The notes under the pieces: generated by a model
The model's input: the letters and a program-made list of their open reading frames with translations, nothing else
Database searches by the model: none
What the model was told of the DNA's origin: nothing
NCBI RefSeq assembly: GCF_018873765.1
Contig: NC_057917.1
Coordinates: 55,176,464 to 55,240,463, forward strand
Source of the DNA: Telopea speciosissima
Taxonomy: Eukaryota; Streptophyta; Magnoliopsida; Proteales; Proteaceae
DNA: 64,000 nt
Direction: 5' to 3'
Position numbers and translations under genes: made by a program
Part shown: positions 48,101 through 60,100 of the stretch, piece by piece
Layout: each line of letters begins with the position of its first letter
How positions within the stretch are numbered: the stretch's first letter is position 1

Positions 48101-51100
48101 CCAGGTTCAAGTTCATTAGTTAAAATCTATTTTTTATTATTATTATTTTTTTACCTGTAACCTTGGATGCTCATTAGTTGCATTTAAGAAGGCCTTGCTT
48201 GAGAACCATGTTCTAAATTTCAACTTAAACTGAGTTTAGATGAAAGAGTTATCTCCATCGAAGAGTACTCTGGTCCACTGCCCCATTTTCTATCATTGGC
48301 TAAAGAAGGCACTGTTCATTAAATTATAATCGTGCCCTTGTCTTTATAGAGTTATTTCTAACTTATCCCTGGCCACACTAAATATCAGATTGCTCCCTTT
48401 TCTTTCAATATTAATTACTTATCAGCCTCCACTCTTGTTTGCCTTATCAATAGGGTCATCATTGTGTTGTGAATATACGAAATTGCCACATTCATTTATA
48501 GTTGAGTTTTATTCACTTAGGTGGGCCCATAGCGACCGAAAATAGGGTTTTCGAACCCATGGTTGCATCACCACATCCATAGGGATGAAGCAGAATTGGA
48601 AATACTGATCAAACTGCAGTAAAGCAATTATATAGAGCAGTTTACATCATCCTAGATGCAGGCAGTTCAACCTAAAACTGAGTTTGAACAAACACTCCTG
48701 AACCAAACTTTACCCAGCTCACTTAGGCCTGAGATCCAACGCAGCTTGGACTCTTGGCAACAACTTTTTCTGGTGTATATACCAGGCTCATTCTCAATTT
48801 AAAAGATAAATCAACAATCAAACCTTATCTAAATAACTAAATAAAATTATGACCAAAGTTAAGGTTGCAAACCGCTGACCAAGATCAAGCTTGTCTTTTA
48901 CAGCACTACGTACAACATATCCACAAATCCATCTTTCCAGAATATGGAGACAAGGAAAAACAGTCGGACATGTGAAGTAGCATGAGCAAAGATGGTCACA
49001 AAAGGGAATCATGATTGCAGATGATAAAAAATGCTTCATGCACTCAAAATATAGCGTACATATTTTCAGATAAAAATAGCCATTCAGAACAACCTGGAAA
49101 AGTGAAAACAGAATAATACGAAACAATCTCAATCACATATCACCATACCTTCCTTTTCATCTCTTTAAGCATGTCTTCAAGACCAGCCCTTTGTGCACCT
49201 AGAGTCTCCAATTGCCTCTGCAGGGATCAGCATGTCATAGCAAAAGATCTAAAAGTAGTGCAAGACCCTGTAGTGTAATTAAATCGTCACCAATAAAAAG
49301 GTTCGGAAAATTATTTAGTAGAACACTAATCCTTTCCCTGTTTCGCATATGTCTTTCCCATGCAGAAAGAAAGCTAAGAAATAATTAAACATCAATTAAA
49401 ATTAACGGTAAAAGAATAAAAAATGAAAAGAAAGGATTCCTTATGAACAGGCACAGCATGCAAAAGAACACATGTTTGGGACAACAAAGAACTGTATGCT
49501 TTGCTGGGGAATTATTATCGAAGTTCAGTTAAAATTCAAAGCAAGAGAATGTAAAACCAAATCTGCTTTCTTTTTACTCTTCTAGCGTGTTTACAATCAC
49601 TGCTTCCTGCCTTGGATCTTGTTCCCCAAATGTACAGAAGAAAAAAAAAACTGATTGCATGGATGCATGCATGCATATAACAAATTGAAAGAAAACAGAA
49701 TTTTTTTTTTTTGGGGGGGGGGGGGGGGGTTGGGGGGAACTAAAGAAAACAGAGATATTATATGACATATAGACATAACCACAAAGCAGGAAAGCGCAAA
49801 TCTAGGGTCAATAATTTGGAAGAACTTTGTAAGCATATCTTTGATATAGAAGTCAAAAGGATCTAATTGGAACAAGTTTCAACAAATCTAAAAGGAAATT
49901 TTGTTGGAGTTAGTAAAAGATTTTTGACCAAAAATGTATCACTCGGAATCAATCATTCCTATGCTTCTTGGATAGAAAGAAATCACAAAAGGTATAGCAG
50001 AGAGAAGTTACGTAACAGGAGACATCTTAACAGAACTAGATAGGCATGTAAGCTAAACAAAAGCAGTAGATAATAAATATTAAATAATAGCATAGCATAT
50101 TGCAAGCTGATTATGGAGGACATCTATATCCATACCAGTGCACAATTAATTTATGCACAAGCATGGGGGACATATGAAATGTATCAACAATCTACACTTT
50201 GGAATACTGGAATAACCTTAGTTTAAAGTTCAAACATGGAAGGCATCTAGACGTTTTTTTTTTTTTGGATGAATGCATCTAGACATGTTAAATACTCAAA
50301 AGAGGCAGTCTGACTTCATTTGAATGTTAAACATGTGCATTTTATGATTTAAAGAATATCAGTCATATAAGCTTAAAAATTAGAAGAGACGAAGGAGATA
50401 AAATTAAAAAGAACAGACAACTGATTAAAAGAAACAATCATATGACAATTCAAGTTGGCATGGTCTTAAAAGATCAAATTACCAAGCTCTGCTTCAGGGC
50501 TCCCGCAATGGCATCCTCATTGGCATCCAAAGACATTATTGGCTTCGCCAGAGTTGGAAGAGCAGATTCTATCTGATGCAGTGAAGAATCCAATTAAGAT
50601 GGGTTAGGAATTCCCGCACTTCCAAGGATATATATTGCACCAAAATGAATCTGAACTTACCATATGGACAGATCAGCAATATAAGGTGTAGCTCAAACCA
50701 TAAATCATGTCAAAGAATACTAGTTTTCCAAAAGAAAATCCCGGTTATGATTTATCCAGAAAAATAAAGAAATTAAAGTAGCATGCCAGTTAAGGGTCAA
50801 ATTACTTTGTTAGGTAAAAAATAAGGAGTGGGGAGGAAGAGTTGAAAAACCAAGGTAACCAGAGAGGAGGAAAGAAGTTCAACATGGCAAAAGCAAGTTC
50901 TAAAAGAACTGTAAAATAACATAGAAAACAATGAATACTTCCATAATTGAGGGAAATAATAATAACAAAAAGACAGATTTTGAGTAGCTAAGATGCATAG
51001 TGATAAAAATAAGATAATTTATGATTTTCAGCAAGGAAATGAGTAACAGAGAATGGGTGCTTCATTTATATTCTCTAATTGATAATTCATATCCCAGTTA

Positions 51101-54100
51101 TGATTTATCCAGAAAAATAAAGAAATTAAAGTAGCATTCCAGTTAAGGGTCAAACTACTTTGTTAGGTCAAAAATAAGGAGTGGGGAGGAAGAGTTGAAA
51201 AACCAAGGTAACCAGAGAGGAGGAAAGAAGTTCAACATGGCAAAAGCAAGTTCTAAAAGAACTGCAAAATAACATAGAAAACAATGAATACTTCCATAAT
51301 TGAGGGAAATAATAATAACAAAAAGACAGCTTTTGAGTAGCTAAGATGGATAGTGATAAAAATAAGATAATTTATGATTTTTAGCAAGGAAATGAGTAAC
51401 AGAGAATGGGTGCTTCATTTATATTCTCTAATTGATAATTCATATCCCAAGAGAGAGATTCAGATCGAGAGTGAACTTGGCAAGAGAGGCAACAAAAAAA
51501 TTGAAATATTCAGGAAAAAAAAAGAAAGATACAGATACTTTAAGACGAGAGTTGCTGAAAAAGTTTCTCATAGAAACAACAAAATAAATAAATACGTAAA
51601 GTCATATAGCCCAAAACTACAATAACTTTGGAGTTCAACATCACACAAATTCAAACTTCAAAAATATACCCCAACCAAATAAATAGGGTTAGTGATGCAG
51701 ATCCAAGCACCTGCAAGAAGAAGAAGAAGCCCTAAGATTTGGGCCTAGTATTTGGAGCCTTAGTTTATTTCAGCTTTAGTTATTTCCCATACTTAGTTTA
51801 TTTTTCAGTTTAAATGTAACTTAAATTGAACCGGTTCAGCCTTGGTTCAATTTAAGTGAATTGATCCTATAGGCTGTAGCTTCTTATTTCCCATACTTAG
51901 TTTATTTTTCAGTTTAAATGTAACTTAAATTGAACCAGTTCAGCCTTGGTTCAATTTAAGTGAATTGATCCTATAGGCTGTAGCTTCTTATTTCCTATTG
52001 GTAGTTAGAATCTTTTGTTTTAAGTGTTTTAATTCCATTCCTCCATGATTTTTAGAGGAAGAGCTTTTTAGATTTGTAATAGGATTGGGCCTTAGGCCAT
52101 ATTATTTATTAATAAAATCGTGGGAGGCACCCCCACAATTTAGACTTTAAAAAAATTGTTTTCTGTTGCTGCCTTTGCTGCTGCAGTGTTACTCCTTTGA
52201 GAGTGCTGCCTTGTGAGTAATATCAAGGTGAAGGGATTGGTAGATCTCCAATCGACTCCTTGTGTCTGATAGACTGGGAGGATCTTCTTCACAACTCCTT
52301 GCATCTTGTAGATCGGGAGACATTATCTTCTTCAAGCTGCTGCCATTGAAGTTTTTCAATTCCAGTAAGTACTTTACAGTTTTCAGCATTAAACCTTCTT
52401 CTTCTAATCCTCTAAACCTAGTCCATCAATTCCCAATCTCATCCCCTCCAATTAATCCCAATCGATCCATACAAACCCTAACCTCCATAATTCTGTCCAG
52501 CCCAATTCCACCACCCAAACTCATTCAAACTTCAACCACAACTTCCCCATTAACCCTTGCACTCGATCCAGCTTACAACCCCATCCCACCATTAAAACCC
52601 TAATCCCCCTCAACTCTATTAAGCCCTAAACCCTAAAACCTACCTAGAACAAACCAACCATCAAAACCCACCCAAATTACACTCGAATCACCCCCTCACT
52701 GCCTATAACACTCGATCCAAAGCCCTCTCCAAAAATCCAATCCTAAACCCTAATTTCACCAATTTCCCTATTTCCCAAAACCCGAACCCTAACCCTAATT
52801 TTCTAAAAACCTCAATCTAACATCATCAAACCTAGTTCATTAGACTTATAAAAATCTGCCTAGCTTTACTAAATAAGAACCCACCCCATTACCCTAAGCC
52901 TAACCCTAGTTTTGACCTAATTTCCTCAAATTTGTCCCAATCGGCCAGCTGTTTTAGGAAGGTCCTGGTTATTGGTTCCTCGTAGACCTACCATCTATCT
53001 AGGACTACATTAGTTATCCAGCCAGCAAATCTTGAATTAGTTGATTCTATATCATTGATTAATTATGCTATTAGTTGTTTTCAATCTTCAATCAAATGCA
53101 ATGAGTTGTTTAGACTTGATTGCATGTGGAAGGCTCTGTAGGAGTTGAATCCAAGATTAGCCAATACTGCTGTACCGATGAGTGCTTGGAGCCTTTTTTC
53201 TTTTCCCTGACGTAGCACATGATTGACAACAAAGCACGGCCACGATTGATTGGACAACTGCGGAAGCACAATCGATTGGACAACCAGGAAAGCTCAGCCA
53301 TGATGATTGATTGGACGACTAGGAAAACAGATAGGATTGATTGATCTAGGACCGTGATTGATTGACCAAGATCCCATTTATAAAAATCAACTGACATTGG
53401 TTCCTAACTCCAAAAAATTTTTATTTCTCACAAAGAGCTCTCATTTCGGTCTTGAACATATTTAATATGCTTCCACAGTTCCACTTTGGGATGCAACTTG
53501 GGACAAAAAAACACAAGCCCAACTTGCGCTGGAATTTTCAGCCATGGTTGGGCTAAGCTAGGTTAGGGAGCCCAATTTACATGCATGTATAACACTAAAT
53601 ATAAATAAAGGGCTCGAATGCCATGATGATATTGTCGATCTACTACCATACGTCCATACCCCAGTCCAAAGTTCAAATCTCCTCTAGATCTCCTATACAA
53701 TAAATTTATTTTAACATTTTTTAGATGGGCTTTTCAGACCGGGCTGGGCCTGGTTGGGCTGAGCCTTGATGGGCAGGGGGTGCAGTGCAAGGGTTGGGAT
53801 TTCCCAGCCCGAGGTCAGGAGGGACCAGGCTAGGGCGGGGACAGGTGACCTCACATGGCCCAGCCTGCACTAGCACCTCTACTTCCCTTGTTTAATATTT
53901 ATAACAATGCAATATATATAAAAATAAAAATAAAAAGAAGAAAAATGTTAACTTCGTGTTTGAAAACAGGCTAGCCAACATCCTGAAATACACATAAATA
54001 AGATGGTACATGGTGAAGGGAAGCTAAGTGAGGGTCTAATCAGACATGTAGCTTGTGGTGTTTGGCGAGTCTGATCGGCCAGGAGTAGACAATATGCAAA

Positions 54101-57100
54101 ATAAGTCAAAGTTTTAGGGAAAATAAGATTCAATGTATTATGGAAAATATGATGGCCCAAATTTCACTTTTGAGTAATAGGCTATGTAACACTTTTCGAA
54201 AATCAATCAAGAGATTCTTCTTGGTCCACCTTAGGTAAGCGCTAGAGAAGAAAAACCCCTAGCGACAGAAAGCAAAACCCAGCGCCGCCGCTAAGGAGCA
54301 GCCCGGCCGCACGGCCAGACTGCTCCTCCCCCCCCCCTTCTTCCTCCCTTCTCCTTCTCCCATTCTCCCCCCCCCTCTCGCCCTACCTTTTTTCCTCCTC
54401 CTTTTTCTTTTTCCTCTTCTTCTTTAGGTTTTGGAGTCTGGCAGCATAGTTATCAAGGCAGGAAGGCGACCATGGCATTTTAAAGGGCCAAAAAGCAAGG
54501 TGACACCGCCATGGCGTCACCTTGATAACTATGTCTGTCAGTGAGGTCGGGTTCCTCCTTCCCCCTTCTCCTTCTACTTCTCTCCATCCCTTTCTTCCTC
54601 CTCCTCTTTCTCCTCTTCTTCTTCGGGATTTGGAGCCTGGTCTTCTCGTTTGGACCAGCGTAGTGCTACTGTGCTAGTGGCCATCATCCTTGCTCAGTCT
54701 GCAGTTATGCTTGTTGACAGCCCTCTTGGTTTGTCGTTTTCGTGGCTGTCTGCCTTGTCTAGTTTGTTGGCTCGCAAGTTGCCTTCCCGCTATAGTTCGA
54801 GAACTCGTGAGATCTCTCGAGACGAGTCGTTATACGATTTCTCGAAGTGCAATTTCTCGGTCGAGATCTCGACATCTCGACCCAATCTCCTTTATATGAG
54901 TGCCAGATCTCGAGTTCTGGGCGAGATCTCAGTGGGAAATCTTGGTATACAGACACCTATCTGAAATGTTTTTGTATTTGTATTTCATTAAGATATTATT
55001 CATAAATAAGCAAATAACCCCTATTTGAATCAAATAAAAATAGTTAAAAATCAAATTCCAAAAGGAAAAAAAATCAACCCCCCAGTTCAAGAACAAAAAC
55101 TGGATTTTCGGCGGTAGGTGCAATTTTTAACTTTCTAATGCTAAGTTTTTTCTCAAATCTAAAAACTCCATGAATCTTAATATGGTTCAACATTGCTAAA
55201 AACCAAAAGTGCGGTAAAATATTCATTTATGTTCTATATGGGTATTTCAGTAAATTTCCTGTATAGGGTTTCGCTATAAATCTGTAGCGAGAGTTCTTTC
55301 TCTGTATTGAAAATCTGAGAGAGGTGTGAGGAACGAGTGACTGTAACCCTATTCTCCATTAATAGAGAAACAGATCTCATCTCACCGTGGACGTAGGCAA
55401 CCTTGCCGAACCACGTAAATCTTTGTGCACATTGTGTGATTGTGTTTGCGATTTCCATTCTTCTCTGCATCGTGTTAGGTTTTACACCATTCAACAATGA
55501 TACTTCTTTTCAATATTATATAATATAAAAAAGCATGACTCATCTTGACCATGTTTGACTCATCCGAGTCACCAGGTTTTGAAAAAGACGACTCAAATCA
55601 AAAGGCCTAATTCTCCAACTATGCTAATTAGAGCCTAAATTTTGTCCTATCAGCAACCTATTTATAGACAATATTGGGCAACCAAATGATAAGCTTGATG
55701 AACTTCTTTTGATGGATTGATTTACTTCCTGAATACACAAAAGAGAAAAAGATGGGGAGGGGGGAGTTCCAAACTTTGGACTCTTAATTCTGAGTAAGAA
55801 ATCCCATAACAGAATACATATGTTGTCATAATGAGGGTGTAACTTTCTCATCACATCCATATAGCATGATCTCGGGTCCATTGGATGGTTCATCAAACAA
55901 CCAATTTAGTTTTACCAAAATCAATGGTTCTGGACCATTGGACTATTTTTTTAATGGAAAATTCAGGCAAGACTTGAGACTATCATCAAATTGGGATTGT
56001 GGCCACTTAACAGTGCCACAAATTTGAAAATGAGGTGTTTTGAATTCTGCAATATAGTAAGCTCAAAATGGGAGGTCAAGGTAAGTTGTTGATTTTGATA
56101 ATGAGATTCTTAAAATTGGAATATGATGCAACTAAGAAGGGGGAGCACTCATGATGAGCAACCGACCCACATCATAGATGTTGTCCTCGTTGAATTTGGC
56201 AACATCCAGAAAGTAAACTTATTCATAACAAAACTTTAGTAGACCAGTTAAGGTCAACTGAGATTAGATGGTAACATAATATTATAACTAAGGGGTCATT
56301 TGTCTAGGCTTGATTTAAGATGAGTTCCTATTCAACAAGGACTTAAACCACTTATTTCAAGCACTTATTTATGCTTAAATATGTCATTTGGAAACATGTC
56401 AAAAGAGCTTTTTGTCAATTTGAAATGGAATAGTTAAGTTTCATTTAAAGCATGTGCTCTTTTCCCTCTAAGGAGCTTGTGCAAATAAGAGCCTTTGAAA
56501 GCCTCCCTTTATGCAAGCAAAAAAAAATTAGCTTATTGCTTAAGAAAATAAGCATTTATTTGAGTTTATCAACAACACAAATAAGTGGTTTTATTCTGTT
56601 TTTTCAGCACTAAGCATAAGAAGCAATAAATTTAAGCTTAGCCAAATGGCCACTGAGAAAATTGTTTGATTTAGTAGTTAAAGTGTAGACACTGAATTTT
56701 GTCACCCCCCGGCGAAGATGACAACAGGACACGGACAGACATCGATATCTCTCTCAAGAAGGACTCTTGCCCCTACATCTAAGCCAAATCATCTCGACAT
56801 CCTTAAAAATGACTTATAAGACCCTTTTACCAAATGATGAAGGAGGTACTGCTCACCTTCCCTGACCACAACGGTTTATGGAGAGTCAAAAGGGAGAGAA
56901 AAACCTAAAAAAAAAACCTAATAGACCCAAACCAGCCCAAAAATGCCTGGTGATGTCATGCCCAGAGCACGGCGCCGTGAGAAGGCATTCCACGGCGCTG
57001 TGGAAAAGGACAGACGTCACCAAAGTGACATCATCCAGGGCGTTGTGGAAGGGTGTGGAGGACCATCACGGCGCTATGATCAGTGAGTCACCCCCTATAA

Positions 57101-60100
57101 ATAGGGAGGCCTCCCTCCTTCATTTTCAAGGAAGAGGAGAGTGGGGAGAGGGTCCCAGCCCCTTTTTTTGGCCTTTTGCCTCCATTCAAGCCCCTTTTAG
57201 TGATTTTTGTGAGGTTTCTCTCAAGTCGCGGGTAGATCCTTCGATTACCTTATTTGAAGAGGGAGTGCTCCCATCTCAGGTTAAGCCGTTATTCTGTCTG
57301 CATACGGATAACGAAAACCCCTTATACAACCGTTGCTCTACCCGAAGTAACGAAACTCATCTCATATAGCCCTTACTCTGTCCGACAAGAGAGAGGCAAG
57401 CCGATCATCCGTCTCCACCTGAGCCGTGGGACATCGCATATTTCTCATTTGGTATATTTCTTTTTATTTTTTTAATTTCTTGACAGGTGTTTGTCTCTTT
57501 CCTTTTTATTTTGGCATAATGTAGACCATTAAAGTAACTCGCTTTAATGTATATAGTAGATGATTTTTCCTTTTCTTTGTCATGTTTAGTGCATCATAAT
57601 CTAGTCTTGCATGTTGATATAGGACATATTATTAAGGGAGAATTTTTGAAATCTCGCATCTAGCAGAAAGACCGGTTTAACTGGGCGAGATGGGGTGCTA
57701 ATACCTTCTCACGCTCGTAACCTGACCACTTACCCATAATCTCTTACTAGACCATATGGAATCACATAACCCTTTCCGCTAACTCCGGATGGGGCTACAA
57801 CCATTGGGTCCTAGGCCCTAATCCTAGGTGACGACTCCATTTCTATGAAGCATGATCCCAATCCTCCATAATGATGTATCGAAATGATACGCGACAATCC
57901 ATGAAAGGCAAATCTTGTCGCCATAAGGCCGAGGAAACCCCCCTCACGAGGACCACGGTACTTGCATAAAGCAACATTTATCTTTCCTTCATAGATTTAT
58001 CCAAGCACTTTTCTTATTTAAATTGAAGATTGGTCTGTAGGGTTGGCTTTGGTTCCCTCTTCTACTCATAAACCAAGTACAACTAAATTATTTCCTTGTC
58101 CCCCCCCCCCTTTTTTCGGGATTCATTCCCAAAGGAAAATTCTGTGCAACGGCTATAAGGATAGCAATCTTGTATGGAGCTGAATGGTAGGTGAGAAATA
58201 AACAAGACAATAAGTGTAGCTGAGATGAGGGTGTTGAGATGGATGAGTGGAAAACAACAAATCAAAAATTTGACATGGTAATATGATATAGGAGTGACTC
58301 CAACAGAAGATAAATGGAGAGAAGACATTTAATGTGGTATGGGCATTTGCAATAGAGACCTTTGAGAACACCGGTAAGGAGCCATTTGCAACGAAAGCCT
58401 TTAAGTGCACCAGTAAGGAGGAGTGATATGATGCAAATTTAAGGAGTTGAAAGACGAAGTAGTAGAGCAACAATTACTTGCGAAGTGGTGAGAACTCTGG
58501 GTTGACCACAAACATGACTTTAAACAAGGTGAAATGGTGAAACAGATCCATTTAGTTGGGAAAAGGGTTAGTTCAGTGAAGTTAATCCAAGTTCATTCTC
58601 TAAGTCTTTGGATCTCAATATCAGTTGAACTGATTTTAACCGATATCTGTATTAGTTGCTTATGTTAAGGACTTAAAATTGGATAAGCAGGGCCCACAAT
58701 CCATGTGGTCAAGGCTTGGGCATAAGCTAGGTTCTTTTGTTATTATTAAATCTGTAAGAGTAATGAAAGGAAATCATCAGCAATTATTCGTTTGTCACCT
58801 AAAAACCCCAGCTCACCCAAGATAAGATTCTAGGCAAGAGATGAAGACCATTCTACGAAAGTAACAACAGTACATGCACCGACCAGTAAGACAGATTTGG
58901 ATAGATGAAAAATGAACAGAAACCAAAGAACAATCACTGCAAGCTCTCAGTATAAGGCACAAAACATTCAGCATAAAGTCAAAAAAACATACCGGCTGTC
59001 GATCAAGGATTGACATAAGGGCCGAATGATCCCTCACAGCACGTTCAATCCGTGAATCACTTTCTGTAGCTTGCTTAAGGTTTGCAACAAATCTGTTCAG
59101 GCGATCCTGCAAGTTCTTTGTTAGAGTGCTGGACTGAGGTCGAGTCCATCGTGTCCCAAATTGACTACGAAATTGAGCATCTTCTCTTGCTTCTTTCTGC
59201 AATTGCTCTTCAGTCTGGACCAGCAATTCTTGGTTCACCCTTCTCAAATCCCTAAGTTGCTGCAACTCAGCTTCCAAACCAGATGGTCCCCCACTAATTT
59301 GAACTGCCTCAACATCTTCTTTAAGATCCATTGGTAGAGTAATATTCCCTTCCAATGCAAGAATGGAATCAGGCAGGTCCATTTCTTTCAGCCTTACCCG
59401 AGCTATCTCACTACCTTGTTGCAATTTCTCAGCTTGCATCCGAATGATGTCATCAAGCATTTCAGTATACCTCGATAAAGCCTTTGCACTGCTGTCAGGA
59501 ATAAGACTCGCAAATAACTTCTCTTTGCTCGCATCCAAGATGTCAGTCATCGGTGTGGACTTGACCAGTGAAGCAGCTGGAAGAGGCGGTAAGGTATTAG
59601 CTCCAGGAACCCTCATTAGATATACTCGATCATTCTCCTTCAAGGCCCTCTCAAGATTGCGATTGATATTAGCTTCTAACCTATTTACTGCATCTATAAG
59701 TTGTGCTGCAACCCCTTTAGTCGATTTCTTGGCATCCACCAGTGCGGTAATCCCACTCCTTAGCCGTGCAATTTCCTCAGCAATCTCTTCTTTCTCATGC
59801 AATTCCAAACCATAACGGTAGCAAGCTTCAGCATAGAACTGAGCGACCTTCAGCTGTACATGTGATATCCAAGTACGGTCAAAATGCTGGTTCAAAGGAG
59901 CAACGTTTAAGGCAGCAAAAGCTTCTTCATAGTATAGTCCAACCTGCAATCACTCCTCATACAACCGACTGATTTCAGGATAAAAAACAGATATTAAAAG
60001 TAAACACAGAGCAAAATCACTTATAAAATAAAAAATCCAACATGATTACTTGGATTCCTGGTGAAACTACCAACACAATTTCAACCAGTCAATCGAAGGG

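Larger units (their letters stand above)
51690..53009 (+). mobile_element. Possible LTR-derived sequence in ALIX intron 2
   Basis: Starts TGATGCAGATCCAAGCACC, like the stretch at 47362. It has a 104-bp unit repeated in tandem (51780-51883 and 51884-51987), a TTATTAATAAAATCG poly(A)-like site (~52110) and a very G-poor 3' half. If it is a solo LTR, its end might be ACTACA at ~53009, with only a 4-bp match (TTAG) at the flanks. Fossil; boundaries uncertain. Confidence 0.35.

Noticed and set aside
52620-52800. CCCTAA-like words suggesting interstitial telomere repeats
   Set aside because: The spacing is irregular and the plant telomere unit CCCTAAA is not repeated in tandem; it fits a general G-poor composition.
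56878-57369. Plus-strand open frame of 163 residues
   Set aside because: It lies wholly inside the solo LTR at 56684-57966 and matches no protein.
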